64,000 nucleotides of DNA from Plantactinospora soyae (GTDB taxonomy: Bacteria > Actinomycetota > Actinomycetes > Mycobacteriales > Micromonosporaceae): contig NZ_JADBEB010000001.1 of the NCBI RefSeq assembly GCF_014874095.1, positions 5,208,001-5,272,000 on the forward strand, in the 5' to 3' direction. The notes under the pieces were generated by a model, which made no database searches, was not told the DNA's origin, and saw only the letters and a list, made by a program, of their open reading frames with translations. Made by a program: the position numbers and the translations under genes. Below are positions 16,946 through 26,632 of the stretch, piece after piece. Each line of letters opens with the position of its first letter. The stretch's first letter is position 1.

Positions 16946-18097
16946 TCACCCGACGGGCGATGCGGGTCCCGGTCGTCTGTCCCGGCTCGCCTCGGCGGAG
17001 CCGTGGCAGGCCCATATCCGGGTCCACTCCCGGCGGAGTCGAACCGAGTCGGCGACACCGGACAGCACCGGGGTGCTGTCCACGTACTGGTCGATGCCGC
17101 CGACCGGAGGCAGCCCGGCGATCTCGGGATCACCGATCCGGGCGAGCAGGGCGGCGGCGAACCGTCCGGCGTCGATGACCGGGTACGGCCGGTCGTGGAA
17201 CGGGCGACGCGTGGTCTCGACCGGCTCGGCCAGGCCGAGCCGGTTCTGCCATCCGCCAACCGCCTCGTAGGCGGTGCAGAGTGCCGCCTGCCGACCGGCG
17301 CCGTCCCCGGTCAACGCCTCGCCCAACGCCGCCCCGATGCCGGCCGCCTCGGGCAGCTCACCGAACGCGCTGCCCAACCACTTGCTGTACGGCGGATACC
17401 GCCGTCCCAGCAGCAGGCAGAGTCGCATCACGTCCCGGGCCAGCCGTGCCGTCAGCACCCGGCTACCCAGCTCGTCGCCGGCCTCGGCGGTACGGCCCAC
17501 GAACGGCTCCTCCTCGGCGATCCGCATCCACTGGCAGGCGAGCAGGTAGCGCCAGACATCGTCCGGGTACCACCGGAGACGGCCACGCAGAGCGGTCAGC
17601 TCACCGATGCCGTCGTGGAACACGGCACCGCCGGTGACCTCGGCCAGCCGTTGCGAGGGTGTCGCGAGCCAGTCGAGCGTGCCGACGTCGTGGCGGGGAT
17701 CGAAGCCCAGGTATCCGTCGCACCAGGCGCCCAACTCCGTGACCCGGACCCGGTGTGCGATCGGTCCGTCCGTGTGCGCCAGCACCCGGGTACGGCCGTC
17801 CGCCGGGGCGAAGTGGGTCGGCCAGCCCGCGACCTGCGTCGGCAGCCGGGCCGTCAGCATCGCCGGGATCTCCTCGCCGTGCCGGGCGAGGTCGTCGGGG
17901 GTCAGGAACAGTTCGAGGCGGGGACCCCAGTCATGGTCGACGGAACGCTCGGTGTCGAAGCCGAGCACCTCCGAGCCTTCGCCGAGCCGCCCGGCCGCGT
18001 ACCGGAGTTTCGGGTATGCCTCGTGCAGCAGCGGGCGTACCGCCTCGGTGTAGAACAACCGGCAGAGCCGCAACCCTGGCACGAACGGCGCCCACAT
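16946..18097 (-). CDS. DUF4037 nucleotidyltransferase-fold protein
   Basis: 383 residues from ATG 18097. Near the N-terminus, AGRLGEGSEVLGFDTERSVDHDWGPR gives a GS motif followed by paired acidic residues (D and DHDWG), the nucleotidyltransferase signature seen in DUF4037 proteins. The rest is helical, with a WRYLLACQWMRIAEEEPFVGR stretch typical of that family. Length is usual. The biochemical substrate is not known; such proteins resemble antibiotic or small-molecule nucleotidyltransferases. Followed at 78 bp by the YchJ-type gene on the same strand. Confidence 0.75.
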   Translation of the reverse strand: MWAPFVPGLRLCRLFYTEAVRPLLHEAYPKLRYAAGRLGEGSEVLGFDTERSVDHDWGPRLELFLTPDDLARHGEEIPAMLTARLPTQVAGWPTHFAPADGRTRVLAHTDGPIAHRVRVTELGAWCDGYLGFDPRHDVGTLDWLATPSQRLAEVTGGAVFHDGIGELTALRGRLRWYPDDVWRYLLACQWMRIAEEEPFVGRTAEAGDELGSRVLTARLARDVMRLCLLLGRRYPPYSKWLGSAFGELPEAAGIGAALGEALTGDGAGRQAALCTAYEAVGGWQNRLGLAEPVETTRRPFHDRPYPVIDAGRFAAALLARIGDPEIAGLPPVGGIDQYVDSTPVLSGVADSVRLRREWTRIWACHGSAEASRDRRPGPASPVG

Positions 18098-18174
18098 CCC
18101 GGCACCCTACGACTGCGGGCGCGAGGTCGGCATCCGGTTTCCCACCGCGCCGCGCTCGGGCGAACTCACGGCGG

Positions 18175-18588
18175 TCAGGCCGCGTCGAGGTAGACCCACT
18201 GCCCGTCCTGCCGGGCGAAGCGGCTGCGTTCGCGTACGTCCCCGGGGCGCCCCGCCTGCCGGTAGTGGGCCCGGAACTCGACCACGCCGACGGTGTCGAA
18301 CATCCCGCCCCGTTCGGTGTCGAGGATCTCGAGCCGGGTCCACCGCTGCCCCGGGTCGAGCGTCAGCCGAGGCGGCAGGGTGCTGGTGTGCCAGGTGCGC
18401 AGCAGATAGGCGGTGTCGCTGACGGCGTACGCGCTGAATCGCGAGCGCATCAGCGCCTCGGCGGTCGCCGCGACACTCCGCCCCTGGTGCAGCGCGCCGC
18501 AGCAGTCCTCGTACGCCTCTGCGGAGCCGCACGGGCACGGCCCGACGGGCCCCGGCGCCGCCGACCGGCGGACGTTGCGTTTTGCCAC
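18175..18588 (-). CDS. YchJ-family metal-binding protein (UPF0225)
   Basis: 137 residues from GTG 18588. The N-terminal SEC-C-like zinc motif CPCGSAEAYEDCCG (about residues 18-31) and the following domain with ALMRSRFSAYAV and LEILDTERGG are characteristic of the YchJ/UPF0225 family, an NTF2-like fold with a zinc-binding N-terminus. The function in bacteria is not established. Size is normal. It is transcribed upstream of, and probably together with, the DUF4037 gene. Confidence 0.85.
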   Translation of the reverse strand: MAKRNVRRSAAPGPVGPCPCGSAEAYEDCCGALHQGRSVAATAEALMRSRFSAYAVSDTAYLLRTWHTSTLPPRLTLDPGQRWTRLEILDTERGGMFDTVGVVEFRAHYRQAGRPGDVRERSRFARQDGQWVYLDAA

Positions 18589-18656
18589 CGGACCATTGTC
18601 ACCGCCCGACCGGCCTGGGCGCGGCCGGGTTGGCGACCGGGTAGTGCAATGGGGGA

Positions 18657-19604
18657 GTGAGTGACGATATCGAGCAACGGCTGACGGCGGCGTCCGAGGC
18701 GGTACGCGAGCGGGAGGTGGCCACCGCCCGGGGGGAGGAACTCCTGCGTCGGATCGAAGCGGCCACCGGGGCGATCGACGGGTTGGCCGCCCTGCTCGCC
18801 CGGGAACAGCAGGACGTCGACCGGTTGGAGGGTCTCTCCCTGACCAGGGTGCTGGCCTCCCTGCGTGGCGACCGTAACGACGCGCTGGCCCGGGAGCGGG
18901 CCGAGACCGACGCCGCGCGCTACCGGGTCGCCGAGGCCGAGGCGCGGTTGGCGTCGATGCGACGGGAGTACGCCGTGCTGCGGGCGCGGCTGGCGGAGCT
19001 GGACCGCGCACCGAACGAGCTCGCCGCCGTACTCGACGAGCGGGAGCGGCGCCTGCGGGAGTCCGGCGACCCGCGCCAGGCGCCGCTGTTGGAGCTGGCC
19101 GGCGAGCGGGGCCGGCTCACCGCCGAGGTACGCGAGACGGACGAGGCACTGCGCGCGGCGGGCCGCGCCGCACAGGCTCTGCACCTGGCACGGGACAAGC
19201 TCGGCAGCGCGTCGAGCTGGTCGACGTACGACACCTTCTTTGGCGGCGGTGTGGTCGGTAGCGTGATCAAACACTCCCGGCTCGACGAGGCGGCCCAAGC
19301 GGCGGCACGTGCCGACCAGTGCCTCGCCGTGCTGCGTACCGAGCTGGCGGACGTCTCGGACGTGCCGTTGGGCGGACCGCAATTGGCGATCGACGGAACG
19401 ACCCGGTTCGTTGACGTCTGGTTCGACAACATCTTCACCGATCTGTCGGTACGGGACCGGATCATGACCGCCCAGCGCAACATCGAACAGTCGATCCAGC
19501 GGGTGGCGGAGGTGCGGGACCGGTTGACGCAGCGGGCGGCGGAGGCGCGTACCCGGCTCGCCGCGATCGACGCCGAGCGCCGGAACCTGCTCACCCCACG
19601 CTGA
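18657..19604 (+). CDS. Coiled-coil hypothetical protein
   Basis: 315 residues starting at GTG 18657. Residues about 5-190 are almost all heptad-like helix rich in Glu, Arg, Ala and Leu, followed by a short loop with DTFFGGGVVGSVIKHSRLDEA and more helix to residue 315. No signal peptide or long membrane segment. The GGG-rich loop could contact a membrane or nucleotide, but no motif is diagnostic. No ribosome site is well placed, so the start is uncertain. It is divergent from the YchJ-type gene with about 70 bp between. Confidence 0.55.
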   Translation: MSDDIEQRLTAASEAVREREVATARGEELLRRIEAATGAIDGLAALLAREQQDVDRLEGLSLTRVLASLRGDRNDALARERAETDAARYRVAEAEARLASMRREYAVLRARLAELDRAPNELAAVLDERERRLRESGDPRQAPLLELAGERGRLTAEVRETDEALRAAGRAAQALHLARDKLGSASSWSTYDTFFGGGVVGSVIKHSRLDEAAQAAARADQCLAVLRTELADVSDVPLGGPQLAIDGTTRFVDVWFDNIFTDLSVRDRIMTAQRNIEQSIQRVAEVRDRLTQRAAEARTRLAAIDAERRNLLTPR

Positions 19605-19732
19605 CCGGTGCCCCGCCGACCCCGCCCGTCGCCTCGACGATGGGCGTCGCGTCGATCGGGCCTCTTGACGGCCTGTCGTTAGCTTGACTTTGTTCTGGTG
19701 ACCGCAGTGGTAACAGGGAGGGAGCCGGCGCG

Positions 19733-20365
19733 GTGGCGATGGACGAGCGGGTCGGCACGGCTCAACGCAACACGGTGCTCGAGTTGCTCTCGCGGGCGCT
19801 CGAAGAGGGTTACCTCGACCTCTCCGAGTACGAGGAACGGATGACGTCGGTGCACACGGCCAGAACCGTCGGAGACCTCGTACGGCCGTTGGTCGACCTG
19901 CCCAGCCAGTTCCGGTGGGATCCTCGGCCGTACCCCGCCCCGGCAGCACCGGCTCCGGCGCCGGTACGGCCCACCCAGCCGGTGGGCTGGCTGGACGAGG
20001 CGCCGACGTGGCCGACCCAGCCCGGTTGGACCGGCCAGCGTGGGTGGACGACCGACCCCGGCTGGTCGCCGCAACCCGGTTGGTCGGCCCGGCCGCCCTG
20101 GGCCGGCCCGCCCGCCTCACCGGGCCCGCCGACGGAGGACGGCCGCAGCAGGGCGATCGCGGCTCTCACGCTCGGCCTCGTCTCGCTTCCGATGTCCATC
20201 TGTCTCGGGGCGGGACTGCTGCTCGGCGTCCCGGCGATCATCCTGGGGTGGCCGCGACGGGGTCGGCCGCAGTCGGCGAATGCCACCGCCGGCCTGGCCC
20301 TCGGTCTCGTCGGTACGGCGGTGTCGGTCGTGATGATCGCGATGCTCTTCACGGACGGCTCCTGA
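19733..20365 (+). CDS. DUF1707 and DUF4190 membrane protein
   Basis: 210 residues from GTG 19733 (GGGAGG upstream); ATG 19739 is an alternative. The first 55 residues, with LLSRALEEGYLDLSEYEER and TVGDLVRPLVDLP, are the DUF1707 (SHOCT-like) domain common in actinobacterial membrane proteins. A Pro/Trp-rich low-complexity linker (about 65-140) leads to two membrane segments with the DUF4190 pattern. The combination is typical of actinomycetes; the function is unknown. The preceding 128 bp include a TTGAC-like element. Confidence 0.75.
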   Translation: MAMDERVGTAQRNTVLELLSRALEEGYLDLSEYEERMTSVHTARTVGDLVRPLVDLPSQFRWDPRPYPAPAAPAPAPVRPTQPVGWLDEAPTWPTQPGWTGQRGWTTDPGWSPQPGWSARPPWAGPPASPGPPTEDGRSRAIAALTLGLVSLPMSICLGAGLLLGVPAIILGWPRRGRPQSANATAGLALGLVGTAVSVVMIAMLFTDGS

Positions 20366-20476
20366 CCGCCCGACGGCCCGGCCCGGTGGCGCACCGCCGC
20401 CCCGGCCGTCCACGCCGCTGCCGTCGGCCAGTGGTGACCCGGTTCCAGTGGTGATCCGGTTCGATACCCTCGCGCC

Positions 20477-20755
20477 GTGACTCAGCCGCCCCTGCTGCCG
20501 CGTCCACCGCGACGGTTCCACACCGACGACATCCTCTCCGGGCGGGTCAACCTGGACGGGTACCCGTTCCGCTACATCTACGTGCAGCCCTCGCCCGGCG
20601 GAGTCGTCGGCGCCGCCTTCTCGTTCGGCTCGCAGATCCCGGAGGAGGTCGACAAGGTGCTGACGGCGGTGGAGTTCCTGGAGAGCCGGGGCTGGGAAGT
20701 GGTCAACTTCGAACAGGGCGGGCTGATCGCCCACCTTCGCCGCCGCCACCGATAG
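20477..20755 (+). CDS. Small conserved-type hypothetical protein
   Basis: 92 residues from GTG 20477. It is soluble, with alternating strands and helices, and no signal peptide or motif that I recognise. The aromatic-rich stretch (YPFRYIYVQP) and C-terminal basic cluster (HLRRRHR) are its main features. No operon partner is evident. Confidence 0.5.
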   Translation: MTQPPLLPRPPRRFHTDDILSGRVNLDGYPFRYIYVQPSPGGVVGAAFSFGSQIPEEVDKVLTAVEFLESRGWEVVNFEQGGLIAHLRRRHR

Positions 20756-20795
20756 CTGAGCCTCCGCGGAGAGGGGTGTGTCCGCGCGGAGAGGT

Positions 20796-20850
20796 GTTAG
20801 TAGGGGGCCCTTCCTCTACAAAAAGCGATAAGAAGGGGCCCTTCCTTGCA
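20796..20850. repeat. Micromonospora-type palindromic intergenic repeat
   Basis: Two similar half-elements, TAGTAGGGGGCCCTTCCT and AAGAAGGGGCCCTTCCTT, each centred on a GGGGCCC(C) palindrome, are separated by an AT-richer spacer (CTACAAAAAGCGAT). I recall this GTTAG...AAGGGGCCCTTCCTT pattern as a recurrent intergenic repeat of Micromonospora-like genomes. It is preceded by a second imperfect direct repeat of CCGCGGAGAGGGGTGT. It could be a REP-like element or an RNA hairpin. Confidence 0.6.
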
Positions 20851-20982
20851 CCCAGGAGCGGGAGCGATCCTGGTCACGATCACGGACAGGCGCGCTCGTT
20901 GGCTGTGAAGCTGAACCGGCGCCGCGTGGAGCCGGGTCGAACGGCGGCCCCCCCGGGCGGCGCGTTCGGACGGGGTGTCACT

Positions 20983-21933
20983 GTGGGAAGGGTGCCGGGT
21001 GTCCCGGTGAAGGTGCTGCCGGGATGGGCCGCGATCGGGCTGACCGTGGTCGGTGGCGTCGGATCGGCGGCGCAGAGTCTGGCCAACGCCGAGATGGGCG
21101 AGCGGACCGGTCATCCGATCATCGGAGCACTGGTCAACAACACCGGTGGCATGGCGCTGGTGCTGCTCGGCCTGCTCGCGCTGCCGTCGATGCGTACCGG
21201 GCTCGGGGTGGTGTTCCGGACCAGGCTGCCGTGGTGGACGTACCTCGGCGGGCTCTGCGGCGCGTTCTTCATCGTCGCCGCGACGTACATCGTGCCGGTG
21301 CTCGGGGTCGCGGTCTACACCATCGCCCAGGTGGCCGGCAGCAGCGCGGGTGGACTCGTGGTCGACCGGACCCGGCTCGCCCCGGCCGGCCGGATGGGGT
21401 TGACCGGGCCACGAATGGCCGGCGCGGCGCTCGGGGTCGGCGCGGTGGCGCTGGCCCAGTTCGGTCGGCCGGTCGGTGACCTGGCGGTGGGGCTGGTGCT
21501 GCTCGGTGTCGCCTGCGGGGTGGTCATCGCCGTCCAGGGCGCGCTGAACGGCCGGGTCTCCGCGGTCGGCAATCCGGCCGCCGCCACGGCGGTCAACTTC
21601 GCGGTCAGCAGCGTGGGGATGGTCGCGGTGGCCGCCGTCGTGGGTGTCCTCGCCCGGCTCGGTTCCACGGACTGGCCGGCGCAGTGGTACCTCTACATCG
21701 GTGGTCCGCTCGGGGTGGCGATCACGGTCGCGGTCCTGCTCGGCATCCGATCGGTGGGCCTGCTCCGGACCGGCCTGGCGCTGGTCGCCGGGCAGCTCGG
21801 TGGGGCGTTGCTCCTGGACCTGCGCCCGGGCGGGCCGGGGGCGAGCGTGGCGGTGCTGGTCGGCGCGGTGATGACCCTGCTGGCGGTGATCGTGTCCGGC
21901 CGGGCGACTCGGATCGCCCCTGCCGCTCCCTGA
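20983..21933 (+). CDS. YdcZ/DUF606-type DMT superfamily transporter
   Basis: About 316 residues if GTG 20983 is used (GGACGGGG upstream); GTG at 20992, 21007 and 21013 are alternatives. Ten hydrophobic segments. Two halves each begin with a related pattern, AAQSLANAEMGERTGHPIIGALVNN and AVQGALNGRVSAVGNPAAATAVNF, which is the internal duplication of the DUF606/YdcZ family of drug/metabolite-type transporters. The substrate is unknown. The 227 bp upstream carry the palindromic repeat. Confidence 0.8.
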   Translation: MGRVPGVPVKVLPGWAAIGLTVVGGVGSAAQSLANAEMGERTGHPIIGALVNNTGGMALVLLGLLALPSMRTGLGVVFRTRLPWWTYLGGLCGAFFIVAATYIVPVLGVAVYTIAQVAGSSAGGLVVDRTRLAPAGRMGLTGPRMAGAALGVGAVALAQFGRPVGDLAVGLVLLGVACGVVIAVQGALNGRVSAVGNPAAATAVNFAVSSVGMVAVAAVVGVLARLGSTDWPAQWYLYIGGPLGVAITVAVLLGIRSVGLLRTGLALVAGQLGGALLLDLRPGGPGASVAVLVGAVMTLLAVIVSGRATRIAPAAP

Positions 21934-22044
21934 GCCGTCGACGGCGCTCCGAGCGGGCGATCCCGTCGACGCGGATTGGTCCTTGAGGGCTTACCGGAGC
22001 AGGTCGCCGTGCCCGAGTGGGTCGGCGGATGGCAGACTGGCGGC

Positions 22045-22575
22045 GTGACCGACTCCGCCGTGGTCCTCGCCCCCACCGCCGTACGGGTGCGTCCGCGACG
22101 CATCCGGGTGGTCTGCTGGATCCTGTCGCCCGCGCTGTTCCTGATGTTCACCCTGTTGAGCATCGGCCTGCACGGCTCGACCGGTTCGGGTCAGGCCACC
22201 TTCCAGCGCGGCGACCAGCTCGCAATGGTCGGGCTGGGCGTGCTCGGCGGTCTGCTGGTGCTCCTCTTCACCCGTCCCCGGGTGGAGGCGGATGACCGGG
22301 GGATCCGGGTCCGTAACGTGATCGGCTCCTACGACCTGCCCTGGGCGGTGGTCCGCGCGGTGCGCTTCGACCGGGCTTCCGCCTGGGCGAACCTGGAACT
22401 GCACGACGACGAGCTGGTGCCGATTCTCGCCCTCCAGGCGGTGGACCGGGAACTGGCGGTGGACGGGGTACGCGCGCTGCGCGCCCTGCACGCCGCCGCC
22501 CACGGGGAGCCGCCGCAGTACGCCGCCCAGGAGCAGCAGTTGCAGGTTGCCCAGGAGCAGCAGCCCGGCAGTTGA
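22045..22575 (+). CDS. PH-domain membrane protein
   Basis: 176 residues from GTG 22045. Two membrane spans (about 23-44 and 56-74) are followed by a bacterial PH-like domain: RVEADDRGIRVRNVIGSYDLPWAVVRAVRFD, the usual strand pattern with a Trp. The Gln-rich tail (YAAQEQQLQVAQEQQPGS) is low complexity. This layout is widespread next to infC in actinomycetes. The function is unknown. Confidence 0.7.
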   Translation: MTDSAVVLAPTAVRVRPRRIRVVCWILSPALFLMFTLLSIGLHGSTGSGQATFQRGDQLAMVGLGVLGGLLVLLFTRPRVEADDRGIRVRNVIGSYDLPWAVVRAVRFDRASAWANLELHDDELVPILALQAVDRELAVDGVRALRALHAAAHGEPPQYAAQEQQLQVAQEQQPGS

Positions 22576-22614
22576 CCGTACGGCCCAACTCGCCCCGCGA
22601 CCGGCGTGCCCGTT

Positions 22615-22644
22615 TTGGCATCCTGCGGGCTGACCTGCTAGTCT
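22615..22644 (+). promoter_or_regulatory. infC operon promoter (-35 TTGGCA, -10 TAGTCT)
   Basis: TTGGCA (22615-22620) and TAGTCT (22639-22644) are 18 bp apart and lie about 275 bp upstream of infC, the right place for a sigma-70-type promoter with a long leader RNA. Confidence 0.55.
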
Positions 22645-22822
22645 TTACCAGTCGACCACTGTCACACACGCACCGTTGGATGGGTGTGGGTGAGACGGTC
22701 AAGAAGCGGAGCGCCTGCTCCCACCCGAGTCGCCGTCGTCTGGTGGCCGGGTCCGGTCACCGATCCGGCTCCGCCGGGTCGGGCGCGCGATGCGTAATCG
22801 CGCCATCTGACCGGTCGAGTAG

Positions 22823-22852
22823 GCCCCGGCATGCGCCGGGGCTTTCTGCTTT
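22823..22852 (+). terminator. Attenuator-like hairpin in the infC leader
   Basis: GCCCCGGC-ATGC-GCCGGGGC forms a perfect 8-bp stem with a 4-nt loop (22823-22842), followed by TTTCTGCTTT. It lies in the 343-bp gene-free leader between the PH-domain gene and infC, 67 bp before the infC start. In Bacillus the infC-rpmI-rplT leader ends in a terminator controlled by L20, and this hairpin could serve the same purpose (inference). Confidence 0.7.
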
Positions 22853-22918
22853 GGGTCGAAGACGTAGGACCGGCCACTGCTGACGCGGGGTCGGTGAGGA
22901 TCACCACGAGGAGGCCCC

Positions 22919-23566
22919 ATCAGCGTCGAGCCACGCGTGAACGAGCAGATCCGGGCACGTGAGGTCCGACTGGTCGGCCCTGAGGGTGAGCAGGTGGGCA
23001 TCGTCCCACTGGAGCGCGCCCTTCAGCTGGCCGCGGACGTCGACCTGGACCTGGTCGAGGTTGCGCCCATGGCGCGCCCGCCGGTGTGCAAGCTCATGGA
23101 CTTCGGTAAGTTCAAGTACGAGAGTGCACTCAAGGCGCGCGAAGCCAGGCGTAACCAGCAACAGACCGTCATCAAGGAAATGAAGCTCCGACCGAAGATC
23201 GACCCGCACGACTACGAGACCAAGAAGGGTCACGTGGTGCGGTTCCTCAAGGCGGGCGACAAGGTCAAGGTGACGATCATGTTCCGTGGTCGTGAGCAGA
23301 GCCGACCGGAGCTGGGTTACCGGCTCCTGCGCCGACTCGAATCGGAGATCTCGGAACTGGGATACGTCGAGGCCGCTCCGAAGCAGGACGGCCGTAACAT
23401 GATCATGGTTCTGGCTCCGCACCGAGCCGTCAAGGCGTCCGCCACGGCCGCCACGGCGGCCAGGACGGGCTCCGCGCGCGAGCGGGAGGCCATTGCCGCC
23501 GAGGCGCAGTCGGCCGACGGGGCGACGCCCGCCGCGGCCGAACCCGCCGGGACGACCGGCGAGTAA
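22919..23566 (+). CDS. infC: Translation initiation factor IF-3
   Basis: 215 residues if read from ATC 22919, which has AGGAGG 4 bp upstream (22909-22914). Reading from there gives [17 protein letters not shown], with the conserved IF-3 start; GTG 22937 would remove it. No ATG/GTG/TTG lies further upstream in frame. Rare AUU/AUC start codons are a known IF-3 autoregulation device, because IF-3 rejects such codons. The rest is normal: N-domain, helix, C-domain with KPKID-like [17 protein letters not shown], and an Ala/Thr-rich acidic tail. IF-3 binds the 30S subunit and proofreads initiation. First gene of the infC-rpmI-rplT operon. Confidence 0.97.
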   Translation: MSVEPRVNEQIRAREVRLVGPEGEQVGIVPLERALQLAADVDLDLVEVAPMARPPVCKLMDFGKFKYESALKAREARRNQQQTVIKEMKLRPKIDPHDYETKKGHVVRFLKAGDKVKVTIMFRGREQSRPELGYRLLRRLESEISELGYVEAAPKQDGRNMIMVLAPHRAVKASATAATAARTGSAREREAIAAEAQSADGATPAAAEPAGTTGE

Positions 23567-23586
23567 CAGGGGAGAGACGCACCAAG

Positions 23587-23781
23587 ATGCCGAAGATGAA
23601 GAGCCACACCGGGATGGGCAAGCGGGTCAAGGTGACCGGCAAGGGCAAGATCGTTGCCCAGCAGGCCGGGCTTCGCCACAACCTGGAGAAGAAGTCCTCC
23701 ACCCGGACCCGCCGGCTCAGCGGCACCGTCGAGGTGGCCAAGGCCGATTTCAAGCGAATCAAGAAGTTGCTGGGCCGCTGA
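23587..23781 (+). CDS. rpmI: Ribosomal protein bL35
   Basis: 64 residues, very basic: MPKMKSHTGMGKRVKVTGKGKI and ending RIKKLLGR, the full-length bL35 pattern. It is part of the large ribosomal subunit. It follows infC by 20 bp with GGGGAGAG upstream. Confidence 0.98.
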   Translation: MPKMKSHTGMGKRVKVTGKGKIVAQQAGLRHNLEKKSSTRTRRLSGTVEVAKADFKRIKKLLGR

Positions 23782-23814
23782 CGCGCGCTCTCTTGACCCG
23801 AAGGAGTAGTTGAG

Positions 23815-24207
23815 ATGGCACGCGTCAAGCGGGCTGTGAACGCCCAGAAGAAGCGTCGTACGGTGCTGGAGACCGCCAGCGGCTACCGTGGCCAGCGGTC
23901 CCGGCTCTACCGCAAGGCCAAGGAGCAGGTACTGCACTCGATGCAGTACGCCTACCGGGACCGGCGGGACCGCAAGGGCGACTTCCGGCAGCTGTGGATC
24001 ACCCGGATCAACGCGGGTGCCCGCGCCAACGGGATGACCTACAACCGGCTCATCCAGGGCTTGAAGCTGGCCGGGGTCGAGGTCGACCGCAAGATCCTGG
24101 CCGACCTCGCGGTGCACGACGCGACGGCCTTCGCGGCCATCGTCGAGGTCGCCCGCGCCGCCGTGGCGGCCGAGGGCACCGGTGGCGCGTCGGCCCAGGC
24201 CGCCTGA
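23815..24207 (+). CDS. rplT: Ribosomal protein bL20
   Basis: 130 residues. [38 protein letters not shown] is the typical bL20 start, split here only for description, and RNR/INAGAR follows as usual; the Ala-rich tail is slightly long. It is needed for 23S rRNA assembly, and in Bacillus it represses its own operon. It is 33 bp after rpmI with AAGGAG upstream. Confidence 0.98.
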   Translation: MARVKRAVNAQKKRRTVLETASGYRGQRSRLYRKAKEQVLHSMQYAYRDRRDRKGDFRQLWITRINAGARANGMTYNRLIQGLKLAGVEVDRKILADLAVHDATAFAAIVEVARAAVAAEGTGGASAQAA

Positions 24208-24236
24208 CCCCGCGACACCCGATCGAGGCGTCCCGC

Positions 24237-25121
24237 ATGCCGGTCAACCCGCAGGTGGGACGCCTCGACCATGTCCGCACCCCGGAGCAGACACTGTTCA
24301 CCCCACGTACCCCCAGGGTCGTCGCGGCCCGCCGGCTGCACCGGCGCCGCGACCGGGAGACCACCGGCCGGTTCCTGGCCGAGGGACCGCAGGCCGTCCG
24401 GGAAGCGCTGGCCCGGCCCGGCGTGGTCGCCGAACTCTTCGGCACCCCGACCGCCCTCGATCGGTACGCCGAGCTGGTGGCCGCGGCCACCGACGGCGCG
24501 GTGCCGGTGTCCCCGCTCAGCGACGACGCCCTCGACGCGTTGACCGAGACGGTCGCCCCACAGGGGATCGTCGCCGTCTGCCACCGGATCGACGTGCCGA
24601 TCGACACCGCGCTGGACCGGGCTCCCCGGCTGGTCGCCGTGCTGGCCGAGATCCGAGACCCGGGCAACGCCGGAACGGTGCTCCGGACCGCCGACGCCGC
24701 CGGGGCCGGTGCGGTGGTCTTCGCCGGGAACGCCGTCGACCCCTACAACGGCAAGTGTGTGCGCTCCTCCGCCGGCAGCCTGTTCCACCTGGACCTGGTC
24801 CGGGCCACCGAACCGGTCGGTGCGGTCGAGCGGCTGCGGGCCGCCGGGCTCACCGTGCTGGCCGCCTCCGGGTACGGCGAAACCGACCTGGACGAGCTGA
24901 CCGACGCGGGTGGCCTGGCCCGGCCGACCGCCTGGCTGTTCGGCTCGGAGGCGCACGGGCTGCCGCCGGAGCTGGCCGAGGCGGCCGACGCCCGGGTACG
25001 GGTGCCACTGCACGGCCGGGCCGAGAGCCTAAACCTGGCTGCCGCCGCAGCGGTCTGCCTGTACGCTTCGGCCAGAGCCCTGCGAGCCGGCCCCGGCGTT
25101 TCCACTGCGGAGCGCGCATAA
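24237..25121 (+). CDS. TrmH/SpoU-family rRNA/tRNA 2'-O-methyltransferase
   Basis: 294 residues from ATG 24237. An N-terminal substrate-binding domain (SpoU_sub_bind-like, RFLAEGPQAVREAL) is followed by the knotted SPOUT domain with its three motifs: AEIRDPGNAGTVLRTADAAG (about 140-159), WLFGSEAHGLPPEL, and VPLHGRAESLNLAAAAAVCLYA. The enzyme should methylate a ribose 2'-OH using S-adenosylmethionine. The same position beside infC-rpmI-rplT is held by tsnR in mycobacteria. It lies 29 bp after rplT and is likely cotranscribed. Confidence 0.9.
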   Translation: MPVNPQVGRLDHVRTPEQTLFTPRTPRVVAARRLHRRRDRETTGRFLAEGPQAVREALARPGVVAELFGTPTALDRYAELVAAATDGAVPVSPLSDDALDALTETVAPQGIVAVCHRIDVPIDTALDRAPRLVAVLAEIRDPGNAGTVLRTADAAGAGAVVFAGNAVDPYNGKCVRSSAGSLFHLDLVRATEPVGAVERLRAAGLTVLAASGYGETDLDELTDAGGLARPTAWLFGSEAHGLPPELAEAADARVRVPLHGRAESLNLAAAAAVCLYASARALRAGPGVSTAERA

Positions 25122-26591
<1,470 letters not shown>

Positions 26592-26632
26592 GCGGGATGT
26601 CAAACGACGCGACGGATGCGGTGGTCTGAGTC

